Below the pieces are notes generated by a model. That model did not search any database, was not told the DNA's origin, and was given only the letters and a program-made list of their open reading frames with translations. The translations under genes and the position numbers were made by a program. From a virus, in IMG/VR virus record IMGVR_UViG_3300046007_004921, positions 1 through 21,683 of that record: a stretch of 21,683 nucleotides of DNA; one strand, 5' to 3'. This document shows positions 14,033 through 21,586 of this stretch, piece after piece (positions within the stretch are counted from its first letter, which is position 1; every line of letters begins with the position of its first letter).

Positions 14033-16312
14033 ATGGCATCTCAAGGATCAGCAGAACTAGAAAATCTACCAGAGAGTGGTAGTCCCCCAAAAAAAAGGAT
14101 CAAATCATCTGATAGCCTTGTGGCAATCGCCAACAAGTATATCGAACAAGATGAGGATGCGGCGTATCTTCGGGCGCGGGCGCAAGCCTTGGTTAATGGC
14201 GAAGCCCCCTATGATGCCGAAGAACTGAAAAGCAAGGGGTTAACCCATGTGGTTAATGCCAACTTCGGGGAAGCCAATGCCATAATGGAAGCCGCCTTGG
14301 CTCCGTATATCGAACTCCAGAACGGAGTGCCCCGTATCGCCAATGTCATTATGAATTCCTATGATGGGGATTCTAACGAGGACTCCGAAATCATCTCTGA
14401 AGAGTTTGACTGGATGCTTAAGGAGTGGAGCGACCATGCCTATAACATGCAGCTTCTTTCCCGCGAGTTTGTGGGTGACGGAGTCGGGGTGGCTATGTGG
14501 CCCGATGAACGCTCCATCTTCTGGGAGCCCTGTGGGCTCAAAGATTTCAAAGTAGCCCGTGATACAAAAGTATCAGATGAGGCCATTGAAGTAGGTATCG
14601 TCCAACGCTCCATGAGCGTAAGCGAGCTTTACAACTACATCCGCAATCCCAAAGCCGCCAAAGCCTTGGGGTGGAATCTCAATGCGGTTAAGCAGGCCAT
14701 CTGGAAAGCTTCTACCAAGCGTGATCAGTGGAAAAACTACACCGCCCACTGGGAAGACTTTGAACGCGAAATCAAGGAGAATGACCTATATGCTGGCGAA
14801 TCTGCCTACCACCGCGCACAGCTAATCTACGGCTACAACCGCGAATTTGATGGCAAGTTTACCCAACTTATTGGTTCCCGTGATTCTTCGGACTTCCTCT
14901 ACGAGCGTTATTCTCGTTATGGTAATGTAAACCAGTGCTTTGTCATCTTCACCTATGGAGTTGGACAGGGAACTTTCCATACGATTCGCGGACTCAAACA
15001 GAAGATTTATAACCAAATCCAGATTTCCAACAGGGTTCTGTGTCAGTCTGCACAAGCCGCCATCACCTCTGGGCTTATCCAATTGCAGGGTGACGCCGAA
15101 GCCATCCAAGACTTTCAATATATTGAGGTCGGGCCTTATACATTCATCCCCAGTGGGTTGACCCCGATCCAACTTCAACCGCCGTCGATTGCCACTCAGG
15201 GTCTTCCTGTTTACAACTTGATGAGCCAAGTATTGCAGAATAATACGGGTAGTTATCGCTCGCGTCAGGCTACTCCAGATGGCCAAGCCCGTTCTGCCAC
15301 GGAAGTTGTTCAGCAGGCCCGCCAAGAGTCAACGCTCAACGCCGCAGCATTGGAACTTTTCTACACCCCCTACAACAAACTTCTGACCGAACAATACCGC
15401 AGGGCTGTTAATCCTCTCCTTACAGCCAATGATAAGGGCGGGCAACTTGCACTTGAATTTCGCCGCCGTTGTGCGCGTCGAGGAGTTTCTATTGAGCGTA
15501 TGCGCCAGTTCCTTAAGGTCACGGCATTCCGCGCCATGGGTGATGGAAGCCCCGTTATGACCGAAATGGCGAGCAAGCAACTCATGGAGCTTTATTCCTT
15601 GATGGACGAGAAAGGCAAAGAAAACACCCTGCGTTCTGTCATTGCTGGCATCTCTGGTGTGGGCTGGCAGAAGGTCAACCTTTTTGTTTCCGACAAAGGC
15701 CCGCGCCGTGTGGTGGACTTTGACATCGCCAACCTTGAGAATGGCAACCTCCGTCAGGGTATTCCGCAGATGGTTCACGATAGCCAGAACCATGCGGTTC
15801 ATATCGAAGCCCACATCCCGATGATTGCCGAAATCATTGAGGCCCATCGCCAGCAGCAGATTCCTGATGAGCAGGCAATGCAGATCTTACGTCCTGCTTC
15901 TGACCATGTGACCGAACACCTAGTCTTCTTCTCTAACAACAGCTATCGGGCGCAGGAAGTTCGCGAACTCAAACGCCAACTCCAAAACCTCACCGCTTAT
16001 ATCGATGAGCTAGAGCAACAGGTTATCAACCGCATGATGGCCCAACAGAGCCAAGCACAAGAACAGGCTATGCAGGCTGGGCAACAGCCGCAGGGACAGA
16101 TTGATCCCAAGATGGAGATGGAAATGCAAAAAGCGCAACTCAAGTTGGCAGAAATGCAGGAAAAACGCATGATGAACCAAGAGACTCATCAGCAGAAGAT
16201 GGAAACGATCCGTCAGCAGATGGCTCTTAATGATCTTAAAACCCGCAGTTCTATTCTTGAGAAAACGGCAAGGCCCGCTGGCCGACCCCCGATGGCTGCA
16301 CAAACAGCTTAA
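14033..16312 (+). CDS. Portal protein, 759 aa
   Basis: The portal is the dodecameric ring at the capsid vertex through which DNA enters and leaves and on which head assembly starts. The assignment rests on size, place before the scaffold and capsid genes, and sequence character: an N-terminal helical region with repeated acidic/aromatic segments (ISEEFDWMLKEWSDHAYNMQ), a conserved-looking middle (IRGLKQKIYNQIQISNRVL, GLPVYNLMSQVLQNNTGSY, then TEVVQQARQE), and from about residue 640 a long Gln/Met-rich coiled coil (RELKRQLQNLTAYIDELEQQ onward), as in podovirus-like portals whose C-terminus forms a barrel. The leader has TATACT three bases before the ATG and no Shine-Dalgarno motif. Confidence 0.88.
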   Translation: MASQGSAELENLPESGSPPKKRIKSSDSLVAIANKYIEQDEDAAYLRARAQALVNGEAPYDAEELKSKGLTHVVNANFGEANAIMEAALAPYIELQNGVPRIANVIMNSYDGDSNEDSEIISEEFDWMLKEWSDHAYNMQLLSREFVGDGVGVAMWPDERSIFWEPCGLKDFKVARDTKVSDEAIEVGIVQRSMSVSELYNYIRNPKAAKALGWNLNAVKQAIWKASTKRDQWKNYTAHWEDFEREIKENDLYAGESAYHRAQLIYGYNREFDGKFTQLIGSRDSSDFLYERYSRYGNVNQCFVIFTYGVGQGTFHTIRGLKQKIYNQIQISNRVLCQSAQAAITSGLIQLQGDAEAIQDFQYIEVGPYTFIPSGLTPIQLQPPSIATQGLPVYNLMSQVLQNNTGSYRSRQATPDGQARSATEVVQQARQESTLNAAALELFYTPYNKLLTEQYRRAVNPLLTANDKGGQLALEFRRRCARRGVSIERMRQFLKVTAFRAMGDGSPVMTEMASKQLMELYSLMDEKGKENTLRSVIAGISGVGWQKVNLFVSDKGPRRVVDFDIANLENGNLRQGIPQMVHDSQNHAVHIEAHIPMIAEIIEAHRQQQIPDEQAMQILRPASDHVTEHLVFFSNNSYRAQEVRELKRQLQNLTAYIDELEQQVINRMMAQQSQAQEQAMQAGQQPQGQIDPKMEMEMQKAQLKLAEMQEKRMMNQETHQQKMETIRQQMALNDLKTRSSILEKTARPAGRPPMAAQTA

Positions 16313-16369
16313 TTTTTAAGATATTTATACTAGACAAAGTTAGAATCTGAGTGTAGTTAGACTTTATTA

Positions 16370-16657
16370 ATGGATTGGACAGATCAGGATTCGCGTGAGT
16401 GGAGCAAAACTTGGGCTATGCCCCATATGCAAAAGGGGCTTAAGTTTATCTCCAAACGGGTTCGCCCGAAGCGGAGCAGTAGTCCTGTGGCGCAGGGTTT
16501 TGATCTGTCGCCAGTGTTCATTAAGAGCGCGGGTTTTTATGAGGGCAGTCAAGAGGTTATGGATCTCATTGATACCTTGGGTCAGGGACAGGTAAATAAA
16601 CCCAAATTTGACTTGCCAGAACCATTCTCCCATATAACTTCAGAAGAAACCAACTAA
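16370..16657 (+). CDS. Hypothetical protein between portal and scaffold, 95 aa
   Basis: Not recognised. The N-terminal half is basic (WSKTWAMPHMQKGLKFI, RVRPKR), then comes a small alpha/beta-like part (FDLSPVFIKSAGFYEGSQEVMDLIDTLG) and a Pro-rich acidic end. It stands alone between a 57-base AT-rich leader and an 18-base gap before the scaffold gene, within the head operon, so a small head-assembly or decoration role is likely from context only. The leader contains TATACT at 16326-16331, about 38 bases before the ATG, which could be a -10 element. Confidence 0.6.
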   Translation: MDWTDQDSREWSKTWAMPHMQKGLKFISKRVRPKRSSSPVAQGFDLSPVFIKSAGFYEGSQEVMDLIDTLGQGQVNKPKFDLPEPFSHITSEETN

Positions 16658-16675
16658 CATAACTAATATACTATT

Positions 16676-17995
16676 ATGGCCGATATCCTCAATTCAGCCC
16701 TCACGGGTGACGCAGACTTTGCTGGCACAATCTTTGGCGGCAAAAATCAAGAACCTGTAGAACCCACTCCGAGTGAGACGCCCGCCCCTGAAACCCAACA
16801 AGAAGAGCCAAAGCCCGCAGCAGAAACCCCGAAAGAGGAAACTCCCAAGGCGGAGAAAAAAGCTCCCGTTAAAGCGGAGCCCAAGGCCAAGGCAACCAAG
16901 GAAGAGGCGGAGAAAGTAGTTGCAGATATTACCAAGAAAGTGTCTTCGGAGAACACTACAGATAAATCAAATGAAAATTCTTCGGAGGACGATCTCCCGC
17001 TAAACCCCCATTTTTCCGATAAGCCCATCTCTGATAAACCCGAAGGTGATGATTCTGAGAAGGGCGTCTCAAGCTGGAAAGAGATCAAAAGCGAAATGAA
17101 AAAAGCCCGCGAGGAGCGGGATCGTCTGAAAGCCGAATTGGATGCCACCAAGGAGAAGGTGGGCAAATATGAGGGTGAAACAGTCAAAAGCCTTCAGGAA
17201 GAACTAGAAGGCTACAAAACTCGCATGGCAGAGCTTAATCGCGAGCTAAAGACCGCAAACTTTGAACGAAGCCCCGAATATATTGAAACGATCAAAAAGC
17301 CTCTCAGCGGCCTTCAGGGCGATTTGAAAGCCATCGCAGAAGCCAATGACGCAGACTTCTCTAAGCTCTGGCAAGCTATCAGTGAGCCCGATGCCCGTAA
17401 ACGCATCGACTCCTTGGAAGATTTGACCAGCGACTTTAAGCGCATGGAACAGTTGTCCATCGTCAAGATGGCCGATAAATACCATGAACTGGCTCAATAC
17501 CATGAGCGTTTCCAGAGTGAGGCAGAGTCCCTTGCCGAGGCCGAAGCTGCTCGCAAGGCCCAATCTGAGCAGGAGTTTATTGAAAACGACCAAAGACTCC
17601 AGAAGGCGTTCACAGCTAAAACTTGGACAAATCTGGAAGACCGCTACAATTTCCTTCAGGAGATTGATGGACAGGATGAATGGAATGGCAGTATCCGTAG
17701 TGCCAAAAAAAACGCCGCAGAGACCAATCTGGATCGTCTAAGTGTCGAGGATCGAAGCGCCATCCTTGCACGGGCTGCTGTTGTCCCCTTCCTTGAAAGC
17801 GCCATCAACCACTACTCTGCCCAATTGCAGAAGGTTAGCGAGTCCAAGGACGCCGAAATCAAAGAACTTAAAACCCAACTGGAAGGATTAGTTGGGGCCA
17901 CTCCGAGTCTTGGTAAGGCTACCGAAACGGATGCCAGCGAAGAAGACGAAGATGTGGATAGCTTGATGAATTTCGGAAAATCTATATTCCGTTAA
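16676..17995 (+). CDS. Capsid scaffold protein, 439 aa
   Basis: The order portal, scaffold, capsid and the composition support a scaffolding protein, which fills the procapsid and leaves before DNA packaging. Residues 25-100 are Pro/Glu/Lys-rich and disordered (ETPAPETQQEEPKPAAETP-like). Residues about 135-190 form a strongly charged coiled coil (EMKKAREERDRLKAELDATK). The middle is helical (DARKRIDSLEDLTSDFKRM), another coil lies near 380-410 (SAQLQKVSESKDAEIKELK), and the tail is acidic with DSLMNFGKSIFR at the end, a short motif that could bind capsid. It begins with TATACT plus three bases before the ATG. No protease domain is seen. Confidence 0.85.
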   Translation: MADILNSALTGDADFAGTIFGGKNQEPVEPTPSETPAPETQQEEPKPAAETPKEETPKAEKKAPVKAEPKAKATKEEAEKVVADITKKVSSENTTDKSNENSSEDDLPLNPHFSDKPISDKPEGDDSEKGVSSWKEIKSEMKKAREERDRLKAELDATKEKVGKYEGETVKSLQEELEGYKTRMAELNRELKTANFERSPEYIETIKKPLSGLQGDLKAIAEANDADFSKLWQAISEPDARKRIDSLEDLTSDFKRMEQLSIVKMADKYHELAQYHERFQSEAESLAEAEAARKAQSEQEFIENDQRLQKAFTAKTWTNLEDRYNFLQEIDGQDEWNGSIRSAKKNAAETNLDRLSVEDRSAILARAAVVPFLESAINHYSAQLQKVSESKDAEIKELKTQLEGLVGATPSLGKATETDASEEDEDVDSLMNFGKSIFR

Positions 17996-18202
17996 AATTC
18001 TTCTATTGACAATCTAGCGGTCTCGTAGTAAAAGCATTGCAGACTTAAATCTGAATTGGTCACAGATGCCTTGTTAGCTGGCTCAGTGCTTTCTAAATTA
18101 ATCTTCCGTTAACTCTCTGCTGGCGGGGCAGAAACAAACCGATTACGGCATAATGCCGCAATCAAAAAAAACTCTTAACCTTAATTAGAAAGAAATAAAA
18201 TT
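17996..18202 (+). promoter_or_regulatory. Capsid gene leader with two hairpins
   Basis: This is the longest non-coding stretch in the window (207 bases). After the candidate promoter it holds a TCTGC/GCAGA stem with a 7-base loop (18116-18132) and a stronger hairpin, GATT-a-CGGCA-TAA-TGCCG-c-AATC (18141-18163), followed by eight A. It ends in an A/T-rich run (AAGAAATAAAATT) before the ATG, with no true Shine-Dalgarno motif. A-runs after a hairpin do not make an intrinsic terminator, so an mRNA-stability or translation-control role is more likely. No open reading frame or tRNA is seen in it. Confidence 0.5.
18006..18034 (+). promoter_or_regulatory. Candidate sigma70-type promoter for the capsid gene
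   Basis: A perfect -35 hexamer TTGACA (18006-18011) is followed after 17 bases by TAAAAG (18029-18034, 4 of 6 matches to TATAAT). It lies just after the scaffold stop, giving a leader of about 160 bases before the capsid start. A separate strong promoter for the most abundant virion protein is reasonable. The weak -10 limits confidence. Confidence 0.4.
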
Positions 18203-19432
18203 ATGTCAGCACAAATTGCTACAAGTTGCGAATCAATTTCTGACCAATTTCAACGTGAAACGGGCAGGATCGCTCTTGGTACCCATCGCTTGGGTCTTTA
18301 TAAAGATCCCTATATGCGTTTCGTAACGCAATCCGCTTTCCCCGACAATATGGGCGCGGTTATCACCAACACCATCGCCCAGCGCACTGTTGCCGTTGGT
18401 AGCGGTTGGGAAGATGTCGGCGTCACTGGCGTTGATGGCGAAGCCAACTCCTGCTTGGCCCCCGTCAAAACCGTTGGCTATGCCTTCGATCAGAAAACCT
18501 TCAAACTCCGCCATCAGGCGATTGAGTCGAACTGGATCTGCTTGGAAGACGTTCGTACTTCGGCGTTCCCGATTGACGATGTCAACAACTACATCAAGAT
18601 CCTTGCCGATAACGTCAACAAAGAGTGGGTCGAGCGTTATGACAACGACTACTACGCAGCCGTGACGAAAGTTTCTGTGGAACCTGGCCTTGCCGAGTCC
18701 ACGGGATCGACTTTTGGTTCGCTGCCGAACCCGACCTCCGTCTTGACGATTGGCGTCCTTCGCGAACTTTATGATCGTCTCTACCAGAACAATGCTGGTG
18801 ATGATGGTGATGCGGTGACCGATGATGGATCGCCTGTTTTCAACGTGTTCGCTGAACGCGCCACGATTGAGAACCTGATCAAGCTCAACTTGGAAGTCCG
18901 TCAGGACATCCGTTGGAGTGATCGTGTTAATGATCTGCTTGGTGCCAACGGCTCCTCGCTCCTGCCCCGTAAGGCTTACGGTGGATTCGTGTTCCATAGC
19001 CGCCCGTTCCCGAAGCGTTTCAACGACGACGGATCTGGTGGTTATACCGAAGTTGCTCCCTACGTCTCCACGACTGGCGCGACCAAAGGCACGAAGTTCA
19101 TCATCAACCCCGCCTACAAGGCTGCGAAATACACCTCCACGGTTGTTTTCCATCCGAAGGCCGTTGAGTGGCTGGTTCCGAATCCTAACCTGAAAGTTGG
19201 AAAACTCGTTTACGATGCCCAAAACTATCGTGGCGATTTCCGCTGGATCAACGAGTTCGACCGTAATTGTAACCCTGACAAAAACAGCGGTTACTGGCGG
19301 GCGAAGATGGCGTGTGCCGCGAAACAGGTGTTCCCTGAATTCGGCTATTACATCCTCCACTTGCGCTGCAACCTTGCGGCTGACTTGGTGGCATGTCCTA
19401 GCGGAAGCGGATACGGCTACCTCGCGGGCTAA
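18203..19432 (+). CDS. Major capsid protein, 409 aa
   Basis: The protein fits an HK97-fold type major head protein by position after the scaffold, length, and soluble alpha/beta composition: an N-terminal helical arm (ISDQFQRETGRIALGTHRLGL), a central RHQAIESNWICLEDVR strand/helix segment, a spine-helix-like DVNNYIKILADNVNKEWVERYDNDYY, and a beta-rich C-terminus (NPKLKV-type loop, then GDFRWINEFDRNCNPDKNSGYWRAKMACA). Codon use is strongly biased, consistent with high expression, and this bias creates a long spurious antisense frame. It has its own leader and possible promoter. No N-terminal protease or Ig-like extension is evident. Confidence 0.88.
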   Translation: MSAQIATSCESISDQFQRETGRIALGTHRLGLYKDPYMRFVTQSAFPDNMGAVITNTIAQRTVAVGSGWEDVGVTGVDGEANSCLAPVKTVGYAFDQKTFKLRHQAIESNWICLEDVRTSAFPIDDVNNYIKILADNVNKEWVERYDNDYYAAVTKVSVEPGLAESTGSTFGSLPNPTSVLTIGVLRELYDRLYQNNAGDDGDAVTDDGSPVFNVFAERATIENLIKLNLEVRQDIRWSDRVNDLLGANGSSLLPRKAYGGFVFHSRPFPKRFNDDGSGGYTEVAPYVSTTGATKGTKFIINPAYKAAKYTSTVVFHPKAVEWLVPNPNLKVGKLVYDAQNYRGDFRWINEFDRNCNPDKNSGYWRAKMACAAKQVFPEFGYYILHLRCNLAADLVACPSGSGYGYLAG

Positions 19433-19450
19433 TAGCTAGTCTCTATTCAT

Positions 19451-19485
19451 CAAGGCTTGCCTTGGAGTAAAATCTAAGGCAAGCT
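19451..19485 (+). other. Two competing hairpins after the capsid gene
   Basis: GCTTGCCTT (19455-19463) pairs perfectly with AAGGCAAGC (19476-19484) over nine base pairs with a 12-base loop. The same central arm can instead pair with CAAGG(C) at 19451-19456 to form a smaller CAAGG-CTTG-CCTTG hairpin. The two structures exclude each other. No T-run follows, so this is not a standard terminator. It lies between the capsid stop and the GAGGAG ribosome-binding region of the next gene, a suitable place for mRNA processing, stability or translation control. Confidence 0.6.
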
Positions 19486-19507
19486 CTATGAGGAGAGAAT
19501 AACTATT

Positions 19508-19750
19508 ATGAAAATCAAAATACCTACAGATTACACTTTGCCCGAAGACGTTGCCGATGGGGACTCGCTGGAAGAGCTTGTGACCTTCCGTGTCGAGGGA
19601 GATTCCCTTGTTCCTACCATGATTGCTGGCGTTGAGATCGCCGCTGACGAGGAAGAGGACATGGAGATGGAGGACGAGGCCGCTGACGAAATGGAAGCTG
19701 GCGTGTCCCCTATGGCTGGCATGGGTGAGCGAATCATGGGCATGGCTTAA
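19508..19750 (+). CDS. Small acidic Met-rich protein after capsid, 80 aa
   Basis: Not recognised as a family. Residues 1-48 look like a small beta-containing domain (MKIKIPTDYTLPEDV, LVTFRVEGDSLVPTMIAGVEI), followed by a highly acidic, Met-rich tail (EEEDMEMEDEAADEMEAG) and a hydrophobic end. A GAGGAGAG motif lies 13-20 bases before the ATG, rather far for a ribosome-binding site. Its place directly after the capsid gene and its acidic nature would fit a head decoration or completion protein, but this is from context. The DNA between it and the capsid gene forms strong hairpins. Confidence 0.65.
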   Translation: MKIKIPTDYTLPEDVADGDSLEELVTFRVEGDSLVPTMIAGVEIAADEEEDMEMEDEAADEMEAGVSPMAGMGERIMGMA

Positions 19751-19769
19751 AGGACGGAGACCATAGGCT

Positions 19770-20456
19770 ATGGCTCTCCCCACTTTAGATGCGGTTTTTG
19801 CTTCGGCGGCGGATCAGCCCCGAAGGTATATGCTTTCCCAATGGTTGGTAAATGAGTTGGGTTCGGGGTCTATTGCTAATTACGTCACCCTCCCAGAACG
19901 CTATCTCTGGGCCAAGATTGCCGTAGCCGCAGGCGCACCGCTTCCAGAGGCCAACTATATCTCTCTTCCCAAACAATATGTCTGGAAGGCCATCTATGAT
20001 GCGGTTTCGGGGTCAAGCCTTGGCACAATCGACTGGGTAGAAAAACAAGCGTTGGGACATATTGCCGCCGCCTATCGCGGAGACACGGCAAACCCCGCAA
20101 ATCTAGCCACCTACATTGACTGGCCTTGGCGTTACAAGGTCGCATCCATTATTACCAGTTTGACGGAGCAAGAGCCTCTCGTTGATTATTTATATATAGC
20201 AAGTGGAGTGGGTTTATCTCCAAATATAAATGGTTTTAGATTTTATGATAGTGGACTAACTCAAAACGGACAACCGATATACTATGATGAAACCAATGTG
20301 TATTGGTTAACATATATTGCTGCTGCTTGGATTATTGCTCCAATTGGAACAATCGGCTCATCTGGTTTATTTTTTAAATCTGGCAGCATAAATCCTATTG
20401 GGTTATATTCTGGATCTAGTGGCTATACTGGAAATGTTACAATTAATGCAATTTAA
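19770..20456 (+). CDS. Mosaic protein: helical repeats plus AT-rich beta module, 228 aa
   Basis: Residues about 28-133 contain four helical repeats of roughly 25 residues: ANYVTLPERYLWAKIAVAAG, ANYISLPKQYVWKAIYDAVS, TIDWVEKQALGHIAAAYRG and ATYIDWPWRYKVASIITSL. From about residue 135 the protein changes to a beta-like module (GFRFYDSGLTQNGQPIYYDE, YWLTYIAAAWIIAP, GLYSGSSGYTGNVTINA) of a kind found at the ends of phage virion proteins. The DNA changes with it: 33 of 60 G/C at 19921-19980 against 18 of 60 at 20221-20280 (hand counts). A GGACGGAG region at 19752-19759 can serve as ribosome-binding site. The role is unknown; a virion surface or head-tail protein is plausible. Confidence 0.7.
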   Translation: MALPTLDAVFASAADQPRRYMLSQWLVNELGSGSIANYVTLPERYLWAKIAVAAGAPLPEANYISLPKQYVWKAIYDAVSGSSLGTIDWVEKQALGHIAAAYRGDTANPANLATYIDWPWRYKVASIITSLTEQEPLVDYLYIASGVGLSPNINGFRFYDSGLTQNGQPIYYDETNVYWLTYIAAAWIIAPIGTIGSSGLFFKSGSINPIGLYSGSSGYTGNVTINAI

Positions 20457-20480
20457 TTTTATAGTAAATATCAATAAACT

Positions 20481-20765
20481 ATGAGCATTGAAGAAATACC
20501 AAGACGCAGAGGAATGGAGCGCGGAGTAAAGCTTACAATGAGCGAGTTGATTGCGGGGGTTGCCCTGATGATCACTTTGTTTTCGGCGCTCAATGGGTGG
20601 ATTGTCCTCCCAGAGCAGATGCGGCACATCCAAACCAATGATGCCAAGCAGGACGCGACGATTGAGCTTATTCAAAAAGATGCCAACGTCCGAAGTGAGA
20701 CCTTGGCCCGAATTGACGAGCGTACAAAAAGAATCGAAGATTTCTTGCAATCCAAGGGTTACTGA
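20481..20765 (+). CDS. Single-pass membrane protein with coiled coil, 94 aa
   Basis: A basic N-terminus (RRRGMERGVKL) precedes one transmembrane segment at about 20-44 (LIAGVALMITLFSALNGWIVLP), followed by a polar helix likely to be a coiled coil (IELIQKDANVRSETLARIDERTKRIEDFL). This N-in/C-out layout fits an inner-membrane spanin or a small holin-accessory protein, and it precedes two further membrane proteins. The leader is AT-rich (TATAGTAAATATC) and lacks a Shine-Dalgarno motif. A non-lysis membrane adaptor is also possible. Confidence 0.65.
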   Translation: MSIEEIPRRRGMERGVKLTMSELIAGVALMITLFSALNGWIVLPEQMRHIQTNDAKQDATIELIQKDANVRSETLARIDERTKRIEDFLQSKGY

Positions 20766-20780
20766 TTTAGCTTTATTCCT

Positions 20781-21065
20781 ATGAAATCATTCTTTGCCAA
20801 AATCTGGGGTATTACCTCAAATGTCTTTAACTTCTTCCTTCCTGTCCTTCGGGAAATTGCCTCCTCTTCGGTAGCAGTTCTTCTCCCGATTGCCTTGGAG
20901 ATCGTCCAATCGCTGGCCTCTACCGACAAGACGGGAGCGGAAAAGCGCGAGGCCGCAGTCAAGAAGCTCACTGCTGCTGCTAAAAAGCAGGGAGTTAGTG
21001 CCTCTGAGTCTTTGATTCGCTTCACCGTTGAGTCGGCGGTTCAACGCTACAAGCTGGAGCAATAA
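20781..21065 (+). CDS. Putative holin or holin-like protein, 94 aa
   Basis: An N-terminal hydrophobic/amphipathic region at about 5-47 (FAKIWGITSNVFNFFLPVLR and VAVLLPIALEIVQSLA) is followed by a charged segment GAEKREAAVKKLTAAAKKQG and a final helix with FTVESAVQRYK. The order hydrophobic helix, G-x-x-K-R-x-x-A-V, then a C-terminal E(S/A)AV helix resembles LL-H-type phage holins. Holins make the membrane lesion that lets endolysin act. It lies 15 bases after the preceding gene and 4 before the next membrane protein. Holin assignment is tentative. Confidence 0.55.
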   Translation: MKSFFAKIWGITSNVFNFFLPVLREIASSSVAVLLPIALEIVQSLASTDKTGAEKREAAVKKLTAAAKKQGVSASESLIRFTVESAVQRYKLEQ

Positions 21066-21069
21066 CCAA

Positions 21070-21402
21070 ATGAAAGATAAAATCCTCGCATTTCTAGTTA
21101 GTAAACTGGGTGGAGTCATCACTCCCCTCATTGCTATGGTGGTTGCCGCGATTGTTTCCCGTCTCGCCATGGTTGATCCCAAGTTGGCTGAGTCCGTTGA
21201 TCAGGTCAGTCTTACTGGCTTCATTGTGGCCCTTCTCATCTCTATCGTTAACTACGTTACTAACGAAGTGAATGTCAGGGGCGTCAAGAAGATCCAAGCC
21301 TTGGTTCATACTGACGAGGATGGGGTGGCTGGGCCCATTACTTATACAGAGGTTCGTCGGGCTATCGCCATCAAAAAGCCCGTTCGCCGCAAGAAGAAAT
21401 GA
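21070..21402 (+). CDS. Two-pass membrane protein, holin candidate, 110 aa
   Basis: I place the start at the ATG at 21070, four bases after the preceding stop, not at the upstream TTG. There are two probable transmembrane segments: residues about 5-33 (FLVSKLGGVITPLIAMVVAA and on) and about 47-66 (LTGFIVALLISIVNYVT). The protein ends in a strongly basic tail (KKPVRRKKK), a common holin feature. With its neighbours it makes a set of three membrane proteins, so this may be the holin and the preceding gene its partner or antiholin. The stop overlaps the next start (ATGA). Confidence 0.6.
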   Translation: MKDKILAFLVSKLGGVITPLIAMVVAAIVSRLAMVDPKLAESVDQVSLTGFIVALLISIVNYVTNEVNVRGVKKIQALVHTDEDGVAGPITYTEVRRAIAIKKPVRRKKK

Positions 21403-21575
21403 GATTATCCCATGAAACCCTCAAAGCAATACTCGTCCCAGTCCCGCCCAAAGAAGATCGCAGAAATTTCTTTGTCCGTTTATTCAGTTCCCTCAAAGTC
21501 GGCATCCAAATCAAGCGGGGCCATGATGGAAAAATTACCAAGTCCTACCGAATCGGAGGTAGAGCGGATTTCTAG
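21399..21575 (+). CDS. Small protein, 58 aa, coupled to the membrane protein gene
   Basis: The ATG at 21399 overlaps the stop of the preceding gene as ATGA, the same junction used elsewhere in this genome. The product begins MRLSHETLKAILVPVPP and ends KITKSYRIGGRADF, with a mixed hydrophobic/basic pattern and no clear transmembrane segment. It is not recognised. It is preferred over a 66-residue Ser/Lys-rich frame (21412-21612) in the same DNA because of the coupled start and more natural composition. A role in lysis is possible from position only. Confidence 0.5.
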   Translation: MRLSHETLKAILVPVPPKEDRRNFFVRLFSSLKVGIQIKRGHDGKITKSYRIGGRADF

Positions 21576-21586
21576 GAATTGGGATA

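Noticed and set aside
16395-16595. Overlapping 66-residue frame with CPIC and CRQC motifs
   Set aside because: It is an alternative frame of the 95-aa gene at 16370, Arg-rich with no start signal. The zinc-like pairs are probably chance.
17702-17716. A-AAA-AAC slippery heptamer in the scaffold gene (possible -1 frameshift)
   Set aside because: The heptamer is in the right frame, but the -1 frame ends within about 30 codons without joining another gene, and no downstream stimulatory structure was evident.
18060-18135. tRNA-like TTAGCT..GGCTCAGTG wording in the capsid leader
   Set aside because: It recalls a tRNA D-arm, but there is no T-loop motif, no acceptor stem and no CCA-adjacent pairing.
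18141-18171. Hairpin followed by eight A as a possible terminator
   Set aside because: An intrinsic terminator needs a U-run after the stem on the transcribed strand. On the plus strand the run is A, and on the minus strand the T-run comes before the stem.
18233-19360. 375-residue open frame on the minus strand across the capsid gene
   Set aside because: It is the antisense shadow of a highly codon-biased gene, which avoids codons that read as stops on the other strand. Its product is Arg/Val-rich and unstructured, and no ribosome-binding site is seen.
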